In this document: one piece after another, positions 18,434-27,710 of the stretch
Position numbering within the stretch: position 1 is the first letter of the stretch
Layout of the letters: each line of letters opens with the position of its first letter
NCBI RefSeq assembly: GCF_042445055.1
Contig: NZ_CP170339.1
Coordinates: 372,001-436,000, forward strand
DNA length: 64,000 nt
Direction of reading: 5' to 3'
Source: Falsihalocynthiibacter sp042445055
Lineage (GTDB): Bacteria; Pseudomonadota; Alphaproteobacteria; Rhodobacterales; Rhodobacteraceae
Position numbers and translations under genes: made by a program
The notes under the pieces: model-generated
Told to the model about the DNA's origin: nothing
The model's input: only the letters and a program-made list of their open reading frames with translations
The model's database searches: none

Positions 18434-18455
18434 CGCACCACATTTGAAATAGACA

Positions 18456-18486
18456 AAGCGCGCCGATCTCGGCGCGCTTTCTTATT
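18456..18486 (+). terminator. Strong hairpin after the sugar-binding protein gene, likely attenuator
   Basis: AAGCGCGCCGA and TCGGCGCGCTT are exact reverse complements of 11 bp, followed by TTCTTATT. It has full terminator form but lies inside the operon, 20 bp before the permease start, so partial termination probably lowers permease expression relative to the binding protein. Confidence 0.85.
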
Positions 18487-18505
18487 ATCAAGAGTTTGAA
18501 TAATC

Positions 18506-19450
18506 ATGCAACTTCGAGGCGTCACCGCGTTCAAGACTTTCCCTGCCATACCAATTGTACTTGTACTGGCGGCTAGTTTTTCACTTATTTCTCCGTACTT
18601 CGCCACAGCGGGCAACATGGAGGCTATGCTAGGTGTAAACGCGGTTGTGCTGATCGCGGCGATTGGGATGACGTTTGTCTTCTTGGCGGGAGGCATTGAT
18701 CTATCCATATCCACGGTCATCAGCGCAAGTGCCGTGCTGGCGGGATTGGTTATGGCCCAGACAGATAGCATCGCGATGGGTGTCGCTACAGCGATCGCCG
18801 TAGGTACAGGCTTTGGCTTGTTGAACGGCGTGATGATCGGTTATTTCCGGCTCACACCATTTATTACAACAATGGCGACACAACTGATTGCACGCGGGCT
18901 TGCATTTGTAATGAGCCAAGGGATCGCAGTTAAGGGGACGCCGTTCGCGTTGCTGGACTTCGGTTTTGTCGTTTGGATGGGTGTTCCCGCGGTTACCCTA
19001 GTTGGGATGGCATTATGCGCGCTAAGCGCGATTGCGTTGCGCCAAACCAGTTGGGGGCGACATGTTATGCTTGTCGGTGCCAATCGCGACGCTGCGCGTT
19101 ACGCTGGTATCAATACTGCTTGGACTGAGTGCTCTGTATATCTGTTGTCGGGGGTACTGGCTGGAGTTGCTGGCTTCATCTCAATTGCGAACTTAGGAAA
19201 CGCCATTCCAGGAGTGGGCGATACGTTGTTGCTGATCATTATCGGCGCGGTCGTTTTGGGCGGTACAAGTATGACCGGTGGCGAAGGGTCGATCGAGCGG
19301 ACCGTTTTGGGCGTGGCTCTTTTGGCGGTACTGACCAATGGGCTGAACTTGATTGGAATCCCATTTTATGACCAACTTATCATTCAAGGCGTTCTGATAT
19401 TTGCAGGTACTTGGCTTGCGATGACGTTTAGCAACAAGAGGAACCGCTGA
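18506..19450 (+). CDS. Sugar ABC transporter permease, RbsC type (first copy)
   Basis: A 314-residue membrane protein of the BPD_transp_2 family: IAAIGMTFVFLAGGIDLSI is the signature around residues 50-70, and GAVVLGGTSMTGGEGSIERT near residue 250 is the conserved coupling region. About eight to ten helices. It overlaps the ATPase start (TGATG at 19448-19452). The operon carries a second, distinct RbsC-type permease after the ATPase, so the channel is probably a heterodimer rather than the usual homodimer. Confidence 0.92.
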   Translation: MQLRGVTAFKTFPAIPIVLVLAASFSLISPYFATAGNMEAMLGVNAVVLIAAIGMTFVFLAGGIDLSISTVISASAVLAGLVMAQTDSIAMGVATAIAVGTGFGLLNGVMIGYFRLTPFITTMATQLIARGLAFVMSQGIAVKGTPFALLDFGFVVWMGVPAVTLVGMALCALSAIALRQTSWGRHVMLVGANRDAARYAGINTAWTECSVYLLSGVLAGVAGFISIANLGNAIPGVGDTLLLIIIGAVVLGGTSMTGGEGSIERTVLGVALLAVLTNGLNLIGIPFYDQLIIQGVLIFAGTWLAMTFSNKRNR

Positions 19451-20979
19451 TGCAGCAAAATCATCAGTTTACGGAGGTTCAGCCTGTCCTGTCTGTGCGA
19501 AACCTGTCGAAATCGTTCTCGGGGCGTACGGTTGTAAACAATGTAACGTTTGATCTGCGCCCGGGCGAGGCGCTCGCCCTTGTCGGTGAAAATGGCGCAG
19601 GAAAAACGACCACGAAAAACATGCTTTGTGGCCTGCTGGAACCCGGCGAAGGCACAATCTTGGTGCGCGGGAAAGAAGTGCCAGGCCCGGAACGCGCAGC
19701 GCACGGTGTGTCTGCAGTTCATCAGGAGCTTTCGCTTTTTGGTTCTCTTACCGTTGCAGAGAACATCTGTATTTCCGATTTGCCCGGTAAAGCGGCCCGA
19801 ATTGACTGGCGTGAGACCAACAAAGTTGCTCAGCAGCAACTCGACATACTGGGGATGTCCATTGATCCAAGTGACTTGGTTGAAACGTTAGGGGCGGGGC
19901 ATCAGCAAGTTGTTGAAATTGCCAAGGCACTACTTCACGCTAATCGAGTGCTGATACTTGACGAGCCCACTACATCGTTGACGGTTCTTGAGCGAGAAAA
20001 ACTGTTCGAAATTGTGGACTCCCTTAAGGCACAAGGATTGGCGATAGTATTCATATCTCACTTCATGGAAGAGATATATCGACTATGCGACACCTTCATA
20101 GTCCTTCGAGACGGTCACCAGGTCGGTCATGGAAAACTTAATGAAGTATCGCAGCGCAATCTTGAAGAAATGATGGTTGGACGGGCACTTCAGGATGCTC
20201 AACTGGAACTTGCCGATAGGCAATCAGACGAAGTCCTGCGCGTAAAGAGCCTCAATTCTCCTGATTTCGATGATATCAATTTTAGCCTGAAAAAAGGTGA
20301 GATCCTTGGGATATCGGGATTGATGGGGGCAGGGCGGACCGAGCTTGCAGAGGCGATTTTTGGGCTGCGGCCAAGTCGCGGCAGTGTTCAGATAATGGGG
20401 CGAGAAATGTCGCCGACTTCGATTAAGGACATGAAAAAGGCAGGCGTGTGCTATGTTCCCGAAGATCGTCGTCGTCATGGTATGTTTCTTAACCGTCCCG
20501 TTCGCGAAAACCTGTCCGCATCGGCTCTTGCAGAATTCGTTAAGCGTACCGTCAAAGGTATAGGGTTTCGCGGTGAGCGACTTAAGGCTAATAGCGTAGT
20601 CGATGAGATGTCCATTTCGGTTCCGCATGTGGAAAGCCAGATCGGAGATCTATCTGGTGGGAATCAGCAGAAAGTCCTGTTGGGGCGTTGGCTAGCGATG
20701 AACCCGGATATCTTGATTTTTGATGAGCCAACCAAGGGTGTGGATATCGGTGCGAAATTCGACATCCATCAATCTATCATTGATCTCGCCGAAAGTGGCC
20801 GCTCCGTGATCATCGTGTCGTCTGACTTACCGGAGTTGCTGCATACGACGCATCGAATGCTGGTAATGCGCAAGGGGCGGATCGCCGGTTCGTTTGAGCG
20901 CGCAGAATATGACCCCGTAAAAATTATCTCGCTCGCCGCAAGCGAAGGTTTGCCCCACGAACTAGGAGACAAGGTATGA
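19450..20979 (+). CDS. Sugar ABC transporter ATPase, RbsA type (double ATPase domain)
   Basis: A 509-residue protein with two ABC domains as usual for RbsA, AraG and MglA. The first has Walker A GENGAGKTT and Walker B RVLILDEPTTSL; its signature is degenerate (LGAGHQQVVEIAKAL). The second has the altered P-loop region ISGLMGAGRTELAEAI and a good signature LSGGNQQKVLLGRW with DEPTKGVDIG. VPEDRRRHGMF is typical of the family. It is coupled to both neighbours by 1-bp and 4-bp overlaps and supplies energy for the two permeases. Confidence 0.94.
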   Translation: MQQNHQFTEVQPVLSVRNLSKSFSGRTVVNNVTFDLRPGEALALVGENGAGKTTTKNMLCGLLEPGEGTILVRGKEVPGPERAAHGVSAVHQELSLFGSLTVAENICISDLPGKAARIDWRETNKVAQQQLDILGMSIDPSDLVETLGAGHQQVVEIAKALLHANRVLILDEPTTSLTVLEREKLFEIVDSLKAQGLAIVFISHFMEEIYRLCDTFIVLRDGHQVGHGKLNEVSQRNLEEMMVGRALQDAQLELADRQSDEVLRVKSLNSPDFDDINFSLKKGEILGISGLMGAGRTELAEAIFGLRPSRGSVQIMGREMSPTSIKDMKKAGVCYVPEDRRRHGMFLNRPVRENLSASALAEFVKRTVKGIGFRGERLKANSVVDEMSISVPHVESQIGDLSGGNQQKVLLGRWLAMNPDILIFDEPTKGVDIGAKFDIHQSIIDLAESGRSVIIVSSDLPELLHTTHRMLVMRKGRIAGSFERAEYDPVKIISLAASEGLPHELGDKV

Positions 20980-21971
20980 GTTCGCAAAGTTTCGCGAAGC
21001 TGTTTCGCCAAAAATGGATGGCGATTTTCGCGGCGACGGTTTGTTTGTCTGCTGTATTGACCGCAGTTTCACCGGTGTTCTTGACGCTGTCAAACATGCA
21101 GTCAGTTCTCGTGCAGGCGAGCGTGACGGCGATCATGGCAATTGGGATGACTTACATTATCCTCACAGCAGGCATTGATATCTCCGTTGGAGCGATACTT
21201 TTCTTTACCTCCGCTCTTTTTGCACAGCTGATGCTTGAGACCGACAGTTATGTCCTGTCGTTTGTTGTGGCCATGATATGTGCAAGTGCGCTCGGTGCGC
21301 TGAACGGAATTCTCATAATTAAGTTTCGGATATCACCGCTCATTACCACATTGGCGACATACTCAATATATCGCGGTGCGGCGATTCATTTAACTGGGGC
21401 GCAAAATATTCCCGTGCCACGTGAAATGGGGTTTTTGGGAAACGGGCGGATTCTTGGTATTCCCGTTCCAATTCTCATCTTGCTACTGGTGGTTATTGCT
21501 GGTGTTTACATCCTCAATCACACACGCTTTGGCGTCTATATACGGGCTTTGGGGAACTCCGAACGCTCCGCGCATGAAACAAACCTGCCGACGAACAAAA
21601 TTACCGTTTTAGCATATGGCATTAGCGGAATGCTCACGGGGATCGCTGCGTTGGTATTGCTGGCACGCGTCGGAGGGCTTCAGTCAGGAATCGGTATCGG
21701 TATAGAATTTACGGTGATTGCGGCGGTTATTCTGGGTGGGACCAAACTAACCGGAGGTTCCGGTACAGTTATCGGGTCCGTTATTGGTGCTGTGTTCCTC
21801 GTCTTGATTGATAATGGTTTGAATCTGATGAATGCCTCACCTTATATTTACGACATCGTTCGCGGTGGTGTGCTTTTGGCAGCGGTTTCCGTGGATAGAT
21901 ATTCGCAGCATCGGCAAAAGAGCAATCTGGCCCGACAAAAGACCGAGCGACTGCGCGCGGCTATAGCGTAA
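20976..21971 (+). CDS. Sugar ABC transporter permease, RbsC type (second copy)
   Basis: A 331-residue permease with the family signature IMAIGMTYIILTAGIDISVG (residues 50-70) and ILGGTKLTGGSGTVIGSVIG near residue 250. It starts inside the ATPase stop (ATGA). It is only moderately similar to the first permease, so it is not a recent duplication. The C-terminal 25 residues are charged and cytoplasmic (RYSQHRQKSNLARQKTERLR). It ends 11 bp before the convergent CoA-transferase gene. Confidence 0.92.
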   Translation: MSSQSFAKLFRQKWMAIFAATVCLSAVLTAVSPVFLTLSNMQSVLVQASVTAIMAIGMTYIILTAGIDISVGAILFFTSALFAQLMLETDSYVLSFVVAMICASALGALNGILIIKFRISPLITTLATYSIYRGAAIHLTGAQNIPVPREMGFLGNGRILGIPVPILILLLVVIAGVYILNHTRFGVYIRALGNSERSAHETNLPTNKITVLAYGISGMLTGIAALVLLARVGGLQSGIGIGIEFTVIAAVILGGTKLTGGSGTVIGSVIGAVFLVLIDNGLNLMNASPYIYDIVRGGVLLAAVSVDRYSQHRQKSNLARQKTERLRAAIA

Positions 21972-21982
21972 CCATACCCATA

Positions 21983-23131
21983 TTAAATTAGCCCGATTTC
22001 GCGACGAATGGCCTGACCGTGCTGATCAAGGGTTGGGCCAATGCGATCAATCTGACGCCTATTGCCGTCAATGCAGTAGGGCGCATTAATCATAGTTAGA
22101 CTTCCCTTCGCTTCGCGGACATGGGCAAGCATATCCGATACTGGCGGCGTGCTACCCTTAATGACTTCGTTCCAGTTCAAAACCTTTGCACACCAGACGC
22201 CATGAGAGCCCAGATATTCTTCCCAAGAGGTGGCAGAACGCTTAAGAAAGATATGTTGTAAATGTGAAAAGATTGCCGCTCTTTGTGTAAACTCACCATT
22301 TACTTCGTTTGCGGCTACGGTGAGTTCGGGAGCGTCGAGCAGGCCTGCCAATTTGGCGAGGGGAGTCATTGCAAGCGCGAGATGGCCGCTTTGTGTCTCA
22401 TAGACACCATAGGGCGCCGCCAGATATCCGTGCGCGGAACCCTTTTCGGCGCGGACGGGGGGTGATTCACCATTGTTTAAGTAAGTTGTGAGAAATTCAA
22501 ACTGTAGATCAAGTAAAGCTTCCAGCAGACTAGTTTGAACCTTGGCGCCTTGACCTGTCCGCGCGTGGCGAAATAGCGCCCCTAGCACCCCTTGAACAAG
22601 GGCGGCTCCCGCTGTGATGTCTGCAATCGGTAAGCCAATTGGCACTGGGCCTTGATCCGCGTTGCCAGTCAGCCACATGATGCCAGAACGCGCCTGCGCC
22701 AACAGATCCTGGCCAGGGAGATTGGCCCACTCCCCTGTTTCGCCATATCCAGAAATAGATCCATAGACGATATCAGGCTTTAATTCGCGCACGGCATCGT
22801 ATCCAAGACCAAGGCGCTCGATAACACCAGGTCGGAAGTTTTGGATCACAACGTCAGCTCTTAGGATCAAACGCTTTGCTGCGTCCAGGCCGGTGCTGGA
22901 TTTCAAGTCGAGTGATATACTTTCTTTGCCGCGATTAATAGCATGAAAAAGCGTAGAATCGCTGCCCACAACGGTTTGAGAAAGATAAAGGTGGCGGCAT
23001 AGGTCGCCTTTATCAGGGTTCTCGACTTTGATCACTCGGGCGCCCATATCCAAGAGCTTTAGCGAAGCATAAGGACCTGCGAGAAACTGGCTGAAATCAA
23101 CAACCGTTATCCCTTGGAGTGGGGCCGTCAT
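21983..23131 (-). CDS. Class III CoA-transferase (CaiB/BaiF family), copy 2
   Basis: A 382-residue enzyme. The N-terminus GITVVDFSQFLAGPYASLKLLDMGARVIKVENP is the family opening and NRGKESISLDLKS follows. The catalytic aspartate is expected in PIADITAGAA (residues about 168-177), where the family forms its CoA-linked intermediate. It overlaps the related gene upstream by 4 bp, and the two are clearly paralogous. They lie at the end of an operon with a TRAP importer, enoyl-CoA hydratase and IclR regulator, so the pair probably activates an imported acid to its CoA ester. Two subunits could form a heterodimer or act on different acids. Confidence 0.92.
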   Translation of the reverse strand: MTAPLQGITVVDFSQFLAGPYASLKLLDMGARVIKVENPDKGDLCRHLYLSQTVVGSDSTLFHAINRGKESISLDLKSSTGLDAAKRLILRADVVIQNFRPGVIERLGLGYDAVRELKPDIVYGSISGYGETGEWANLPGQDLLAQARSGIMWLTGNADQGPVPIGLPIADITAGAALVQGVLGALFRHARTGQGAKVQTSLLEALLDLQFEFLTTYLNNGESPPVRAEKGSAHGYLAAPYGVYETQSGHLALAMTPLAKLAGLLDAPELTVAANEVNGEFTQRAAIFSHLQHIFLKRSATSWEEYLGSHGVWCAKVLNWNEVIKGSTPPVSDMLAHVREAKGSLTMINAPYCIDGNRRQIDRIGPTLDQHGQAIRREIGLI

Positions 23132-24294
23132 TGAACAGCGGAGGCTAACGACTGCAGCACGTCCTGGGTGTCTGCACCGAGAGCCGGAGCACCCGCAGAG
23201 TTCGTCAATTGTGCACCATCAATACGGATCGGGCAGCGGGTTGTTCGCGCTGTTTCGCCGGAGCGGGCTTGAATTACTTGAATAGGTTCAAGTGCTTTGA
23301 ACCCTTCGCTCGTCACAAACTCTGGCCAGTCCAAAACCGGAGCGCACCAGATGCCCGCAGGCTCGAGGATCGAGAGCCAATCTTGCGTCGGTTTTGTCGC
23401 AAATATTTGCGAGACGATTTCCTTGATTTCATCCAGATGCGAGAATGCCTGATCCTGTTCGAATTCATTGATTTCCGGCGCTTCAAGAACTTCGGAAACT
23501 GTTGCAAGTGGTGTCATTGCGAACGCGAGATATCCATCCGCTGTTCTGTATATCCCGTATGGCGCAGGCTGATATGGATTCGCATTACCTATCGCGTGAC
23601 GCCTCGGTTGTTGCTGATCATCATTAAGGAAGCAGGTAAATTGCTCAAAGGTCATATCAATCGCCGAGGACAATAAATCGACTTCCACGACTCCGCCTTC
23701 GCCAGAAATACCTCGCCTAACGAGACATGCGAGGATTCCTTGCACTAGATTTCCTGCTGTCGCGACATCAAGCATTGCATAGCCAGTCGGAACAGGGCCG
23801 TCATCCGCATTCCCGTTTAGCCATGCGATTCCCGAAAGTGATTGTACGAGCAAATCTTGCCCGGGCTTCCCGACCCATGGTCCGCTGGTGCCATAGCCTG
23901 AAACCGCTCCATAAACCAATTTCGGGTTCAGTTCCTTTACGGTTTCATAGCCAAGGCCGATGCGTTCCATAACGCCGGGGCGAAAATTGTGAATCATCAC
24001 ATCGGCGGTTCTTATGAGTTCACGTACCTGCGCAAGATCGGCAGATTTCTTTAGGTCAGCCGCAATACTCTTCTTGCCGCGGTTAAAAGTATGAAACACT
24101 AGGCTCTCGCCATCTAGTCGCTGATCGTTAACGACCATAGAGCGGCAAAGGTCTCCTCCCTGTGGGCGTTCGACCTTGATGACTTCAGCGCCTAAGTCCG
24201 CTAGCCGTAAGGCGGCTACCGGACCCGCAAGGAACTGCGCGAAGTCCAGTACGCGTAGCCCCTTGAGTGGAAGATTTAGTGATGTCTTGGTCAT
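23128..24294 (-). CDS. Class III CoA-transferase (CaiB/BaiF family), copy 1
   Basis: A 388-residue paralogue of the following gene, with the same opening (LKGLRVLDFAQFLAGPVAAL) and NRGKKSIAADLKKSADL. The catalytic aspartate is expected in YAMLDVATAGNL. The reaction is reversible transfer of CoA between a donor ester and a carboxylic acid in the cytoplasm. The donor and acceptor cannot be read from sequence; the neighbouring enoyl-CoA hydratase suggests an unsaturated or hydroxylated acyl-CoA downstream. It starts 14 bp after the IclR gene in the same operon. Confidence 0.92.
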   Translation of the reverse strand: MTKTSLNLPLKGLRVLDFAQFLAGPVAALRLADLGAEVIKVERPQGGDLCRSMVVNDQRLDGESLVFHTFNRGKKSIAADLKKSADLAQVRELIRTADVMIHNFRPGVMERIGLGYETVKELNPKLVYGAVSGYGTSGPWVGKPGQDLLVQSLSGIAWLNGNADDGPVPTGYAMLDVATAGNLVQGILACLVRRGISGEGGVVEVDLLSSAIDMTFEQFTCFLNDDQQQPRRHAIGNANPYQPAPYGIYRTADGYLAFAMTPLATVSEVLEAPEINEFEQDQAFSHLDEIKEIVSQIFATKPTQDWLSILEPAGIWCAPVLDWPEFVTSEGFKALEPIQVIQARSGETARTTRCPIRIDGAQLTNSAGAPALGADTQDVLQSLASAVQ

Positions 24295-24307
24295 AGTGAT
24301 CCCTTAG

Positions 24308-25117
24308 TTATACTGTAAGCGCGGCCTCAAACGGGCTAACTTCCAATTGAAATCCCAAGGATTTTGAAAGCTCTAGCGCAGAGATGCGAATTGTGGCGAG
24401 CGTTTCTTCGGCTGTCGCTGTCGCGCTTGTTTGACCGATAAACCCCGAAGTAATTGCGGCAGCAACGCCACGGCTGTCAAAAACCGGGACACAGAGGTTG
24501 CGCACCCCAGTTATCATGGTGCTGGCGACATCCTCAAATCCATTCTTATAGATTTGGTTCAGGCGCTCTCTTAGTGCGCTGCGCTCTTGGGACGGTTGCC
24601 GCGCAATATAGCGTTCCTGAATATCCTTCGAAGAAAACGCGAGAATTACGTGTCCAGAACTGGTTTGATTCACAGGAAATAGCGCGCCGGTACGTACACC
24701 ATAGCCAGCGGGAAGGGGGCTCTGCACCGATGTGAGCACAAGGATATTTTCACGGTTCAGGACACCCAAATGGCACGACTGTCTGGTGCGAGCAGCTATT
24801 CGTTCCAACATTGGTAATGCCGAATGGATCAAGCGCTCGGTCGGGTCATGCTGATGCGACAATTCAAAAAGGCGCAAGGTCAGCGAATATCGGTTAGATT
24901 CCGCGTCCTGCGATAGATATCCGCGCTCAGTCATATAAACAACAACGCGGTAGATTTCCCCCATTGTTCGGCCAAGAGAATCGACGATCTCGTTCATTGT
25001 CAGCCCATTTGGGGATGCGGCCAGTAGCTCCAGTACGTCCAGAGCTTTTTCGACAGCAGGAACCGTGGATTTGACTTTCTTGGGATCGCTGTTTGATAGT
25101 TCTTGCTTCTTGCTCAT
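24308..25117 (-). CDS. IclR-family transcriptional regulator
   Basis: A 269-residue regulator. The winged helix is at residues 17-80 (VPAVEKALDVLELLAASPNG, then MNEIVDSLGRTMGEIYRVV and RGYLSQD). The C-terminal ligand domain has LGVLNRENILVLTSVQS, the glycine-rich GYGVRTGALFPVNQTSSGHV, and a final NLCVPVFDSRGVAAAITSGF. IclR proteins sense small acids or aromatics. It lies inside the operon it probably controls, translationally coupled to the hydratase gene (ATGA at 25114-25117). The TTGCAA-type element in the promoter at 28704-28871 is a candidate target, by inference. Confidence 0.93.
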   Translation of the reverse strand: MSKKQELSNSDPKKVKSTVPAVEKALDVLELLAASPNGLTMNEIVDSLGRTMGEIYRVVVYMTERGYLSQDAESNRYSLTLRLFELSHQHDPTERLIHSALPMLERIAARTRQSCHLGVLNRENILVLTSVQSPLPAGYGVRTGALFPVNQTSSGHVILAFSSKDIQERYIARQPSQERSALRERLNQIYKNGFEDVASTMITGVRNLCVPVFDSRGVAAAITSGFIGQTSATATAEETLATIRISALELSKSLGFQLEVSPFEAALTV

Positions 25118-25878
25118 TCATCTCGCCCTTCTAAGAGAGATTTGAGCTTAGCGTGTTCTATCTTTGCAAAACAGAGTGACATAAGTTCATTTTCGTTTCG
25201 CAAACCTTGTTCTAGGCTTAGGTCCATCGCTCCGCGCACTGCAGCCTTCACAGCCTGCGTCGCGACCGTAGAGTTTGATGAGATCATCTGTGCGACTTCG
25301 CGCGCGCGCGCAAGTTCGTCGCCCGGTTCTACAAGATACTCGACCATTCCAATGCGCTCTGCTTCGTCTGCAGAAAAGCGTTCTCCGCTCAGGAGGAGTT
25401 TCATTGCCTGTCCGTAGCCACAAAGAGCCGTTAAGTGGTGTGCAGCTCCGCCTGCGCCGTTCCAGCCCAGTTGCACTTCAGGTGCGGAAAATACGGCAGA
25501 TTTTGCCACTACGCGCAGATCACATGCCAGCGCGATCTCAAGTCCCCCGCCGAGGGCCCAACCTTTGACGGCAGCAATCGCGGGCTTGCGCAAGGACAAT
25601 ATAGGCGGGATATAATCGAACCGATTGCGCCAAGCCCAAAAATCTTCGTAACCATCAAGCGCTTTGGTGTCTGATCCAGCGCAAAACGCTCGTTCACCGG
25701 CGCCTCGAAAGATTACAGTATGTACAGATTGAATTTCGTTTGCCTCGGCACAGCACTTGGCGATCTGACGATACATTTCCGGCGTCAACGCATTGTGCTT
25801 TTGCGGACGATCGAGAATGATTTCAGCGATATTACCACTGGTTTCAATCCGTACACATCCGTCGTTTGAATTAGTCAT
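25114..25878 (-). CDS. Enoyl-CoA hydratase/isomerase (crotonase) family protein
   Basis: A 254-residue crotonase-fold enzyme. The two oxyanion-hole segments are visible: FRGAGERAFCAGSDTKAL (residues about 55-72) and VKGWALGGGLEIALACDLR (about 100-118). Acid-base residues are expected around FSAPEVQLGWNGAGG, where the glycine of the usual LGI-x-P motif is replaced, so activity may differ from true hydratases. Start chosen at ATG 25878 (MTNSNDG), preceded by GGGGCC and lying 8 bp after the TRAP permease stop, rather than the longer frame from 25932. It probably hydrates or dehydrates the CoA ester made by the two CoA-transferases. Confidence 0.88.
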   Translation of the reverse strand: MTNSNDGCVRIETSGNIAEIILDRPQKHNALTPEMYRQIAKCCAEANEIQSVHTVIFRGAGERAFCAGSDTKALDGYEDFWAWRNRFDYIPPILSLRKPAIAAVKGWALGGGLEIALACDLRVVAKSAVFSAPEVQLGWNGAGGAAHHLTALCGYGQAMKLLLSGERFSADEAERIGMVEYLVEPGDELARAREVAQMISSNSTVATQAVKAAVRGAMDLSLEQGLRNENELMSLCFAKIEHAKLKSLLEGRDE

Positions 25879-25885
25879 TGGGGCC

Positions 25886-27166
25886 TCAATCGAATTGTAG
25901 GTTAGGGAGCCACAGAGAAATCTGCGGAACAAATGTCAGAAGCAAGAGCATACCGAACAGTACAATGTAGAATGGAACAGATGCTTTGATAAATTTAGAG
26001 ATCGGTACACCCGTGATTGAGCATGTGGTGAACATAAGGGTTCCAAGTGGAGGTGTGACACCTGCAATCGTCAGATTGAGTACCATCACAATACCAAAAT
26101 GCACCGGATCAACACCCACCTGCGTTACCACCGGTGCGAGGATCGGAGTAAGTAAGATCAAAGCGGCAGAACCCTCGATAAACATGCCCGCAAGGATCAA
26201 TAGAAAATTAATTAAGAGCAGAAGCAGATAGGGGTTCTTGGTCAGTGTAAGCATTGTTTGCGCGACCATCGCTGGGATACGCTCCCACGTCATATAAAAC
26301 CCAAAGGCATTCGCAGCACATATCACAAACAGTATCACAGCAGTTGCCTGCATGGTTTGTTCAAGAATGGGCCGGATGTGAGAAAGTCTTAGTTCTCTTT
26401 GAACAATGCCAACAATGATCGCAAATAGCACCGCCATTCCACCCGCTTCAGTGGGCGTAAAATATCCAAGACGTATACCAAGTACGATACCAATCGGCAC
26501 CAATAGCGCCAAGAATGCCCCCCTTAACGCGCTTGCACGGTTGGGCCAAGGCATCGGAGCATCAAATGCGGGGCGAAGTTTCAAGCGACGAGATTGAACA
26601 GCCACCGCGATCATCATTGCCGCGCAAATCATCACGCCCGGAACAATACCTGCAAGAAAAAGTCTACCTATCGAGACGTCGCCCATAAATCCATAGAGAA
26701 TAAGGCCGATTCCTGGTGGGATAATTACTGATATAATCGAGGACGATGCTGTTAGAGCTGTAGAGAATGCAGGATCATAGCCGCGATGCGTCATTTCCGG
26801 AACGAGCACTTTCGATTGCATTGCCGCATCTGCATTCGCCGATCCTGATACACCGCCCAGTAATGTCGAAAGTAAGACGTTGACCTGCGCCAAGCCGCCT
26901 TTCCAGTGGCCCGTCATTGCCTCAGCAAAATTCATCATCCTTGAGGTGATGCCGGCATAGTTCATTACGACGCCAGTCATAACGAACAATGGGATCGCCA
27001 AGAGCGGAAACGAATGTGTCACGGCAACCATCCGTTGAATGAATATTTCAGGCGGCATCGCGTTAGATATCAAAAAGAAGGAGAGTGCAGACATCCCAAT
27101 TGCAAACGCAACTGGGATACCAATGAAGATTCCAAGTAAGAGAATTATGAGCGGTGCAATAGTCAA
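25886..27166 (-). CDS. dctM: TRAP transporter large permease, DctM type
   Basis: A 426-residue membrane protein with about twelve helices. It opens with LIILLLGIFIGIPVAFAIG and contains the family motifs GGVSGSANADAAMQSKVLVPEM and IPPGIGLILYGFMGDVSIGRLF. Near the end it has GVTPPLGTLMFTTCSITGV, a conserved DctM signature. It overlaps the small permease gene by 4 bp. With the small permease and binding protein it forms a sodium-coupled importer, typically for carboxylates; the neighbouring CoA-transferases support an organic-acid substrate. Confidence 0.94.
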   Translation of the reverse strand: MTIAPLIILLLGIFIGIPVAFAIGMSALSFFLISNAMPPEIFIQRMVAVTHSFPLLAIPLFVMTGVVMNYAGITSRMMNFAEAMTGHWKGGLAQVNVLLSTLLGGVSGSANADAAMQSKVLVPEMTHRGYDPAFSTALTASSSIISVIIPPGIGLILYGFMGDVSIGRLFLAGIVPGVMICAAMMIAVAVQSRRLKLRPAFDAPMPWPNRASALRGAFLALLVPIGIVLGIRLGYFTPTEAGGMAVLFAIIVGIVQRELRLSHIRPILEQTMQATAVILFVICAANAFGFYMTWERIPAMVAQTMLTLTKNPYLLLLLINFLLILAGMFIEGSAALILLTPILAPVVTQVGVDPVHFGIVMVLNLTIAGVTPPLGTLMFTTCSITGVPISKFIKASVPFYIVLFGMLLLLTFVPQISLWLPNLQFD

Positions 27167-27654
27167 ATCGTGTCCTGCTCTGATGTCATGGTTGACTGGC
27201 TAAGAATACCAAGGAGTTGCAGGCTCGACGTAGTCGCCATCCCCGCGAAACTAATCGTAGTAGCAAGATAGACATATGAGAACGGTATATTGAGAACCGG
27301 AGAAGGGCGGGTTGCTCCCTTTTGCATCATCACGAAGCTTAGATAAGTAGCGTAAATGAGGAAGGCTGTGACCATCAGATCGCCGACTTTCAGGATCATT
27401 TTCTGAGCTCTTTCAGGTGTCGTGTCGACCAACAACATAACTCGAATATGGCGCCCTTCACGCATTGCAGTCATTGCACCGATGAATACAACCCAAGTGA
27501 ACAGAATACCTGCAAACTCTGTAGTCCAAACAGCTGGACGCTCCGTGACATAGCGCGTTAATACACCCCACAGAACACATCCAGTGAGAAGCGCTAGTGC
27601 GGTAAATGAAACTAGGTTCTCCGCTCTCCGTACCCATTGCCCGATCTTTTGCAT
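27163..27654 (-). CDS. dctQ: TRAP transporter small permease, DctQ type
   Basis: A 163-residue protein with four predicted helices: NLVSFTALALLTGCVLWGVL, then VWTTEFAGILFTWVVFIGAM, DLMVTAFLIYATYLSFVMM and FSYVYLATTISFAGMATTSS. The motif REGRHIRV between helices two and three is typical of DctQ. Start chosen at ATG 27654 because GGAAGG lies eight bases upstream; the longer frame from a GTG at 27693 would run through a perfect hairpin. It stabilises or couples DctM in the importer complex. Confidence 0.9.
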   Translation of the reverse strand: MQKIGQWVRRAENLVSFTALALLTGCVLWGVLTRYVTERPAVWTTEFAGILFTWVVFIGAMTAMREGRHIRVMLLVDTTPERAQKMILKVGDLMVTAFLIYATYLSFVMMQKGATRPSPVLNIPFSYVYLATTISFAGMATTSSLQLLGILSQSTMTSEQDTI

Positions 27655-27672
27655 GCGTCGCCTTCCCTTTTT

Positions 27673-27698
27673 GATCCGTGCGCCTAGTCGCACGGATC
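27673..27698 (-). promoter_or_regulatory. Perfect intercistronic hairpin between dctP and dctQ
   Basis: GATCCGTGCG and CGCACGGATC are exact reverse complements (10 bp) around the loop CCTAGT, located between the dctP stop and the dctQ ribosome binding site. On the transcribed strand it is followed by AAAAAGGG, so it is not a terminator; it is probably an mRNA-processing or stability element. Confidence 0.8.
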
Positions 27699-27710
27699 AC
27701 CACCTGAATC

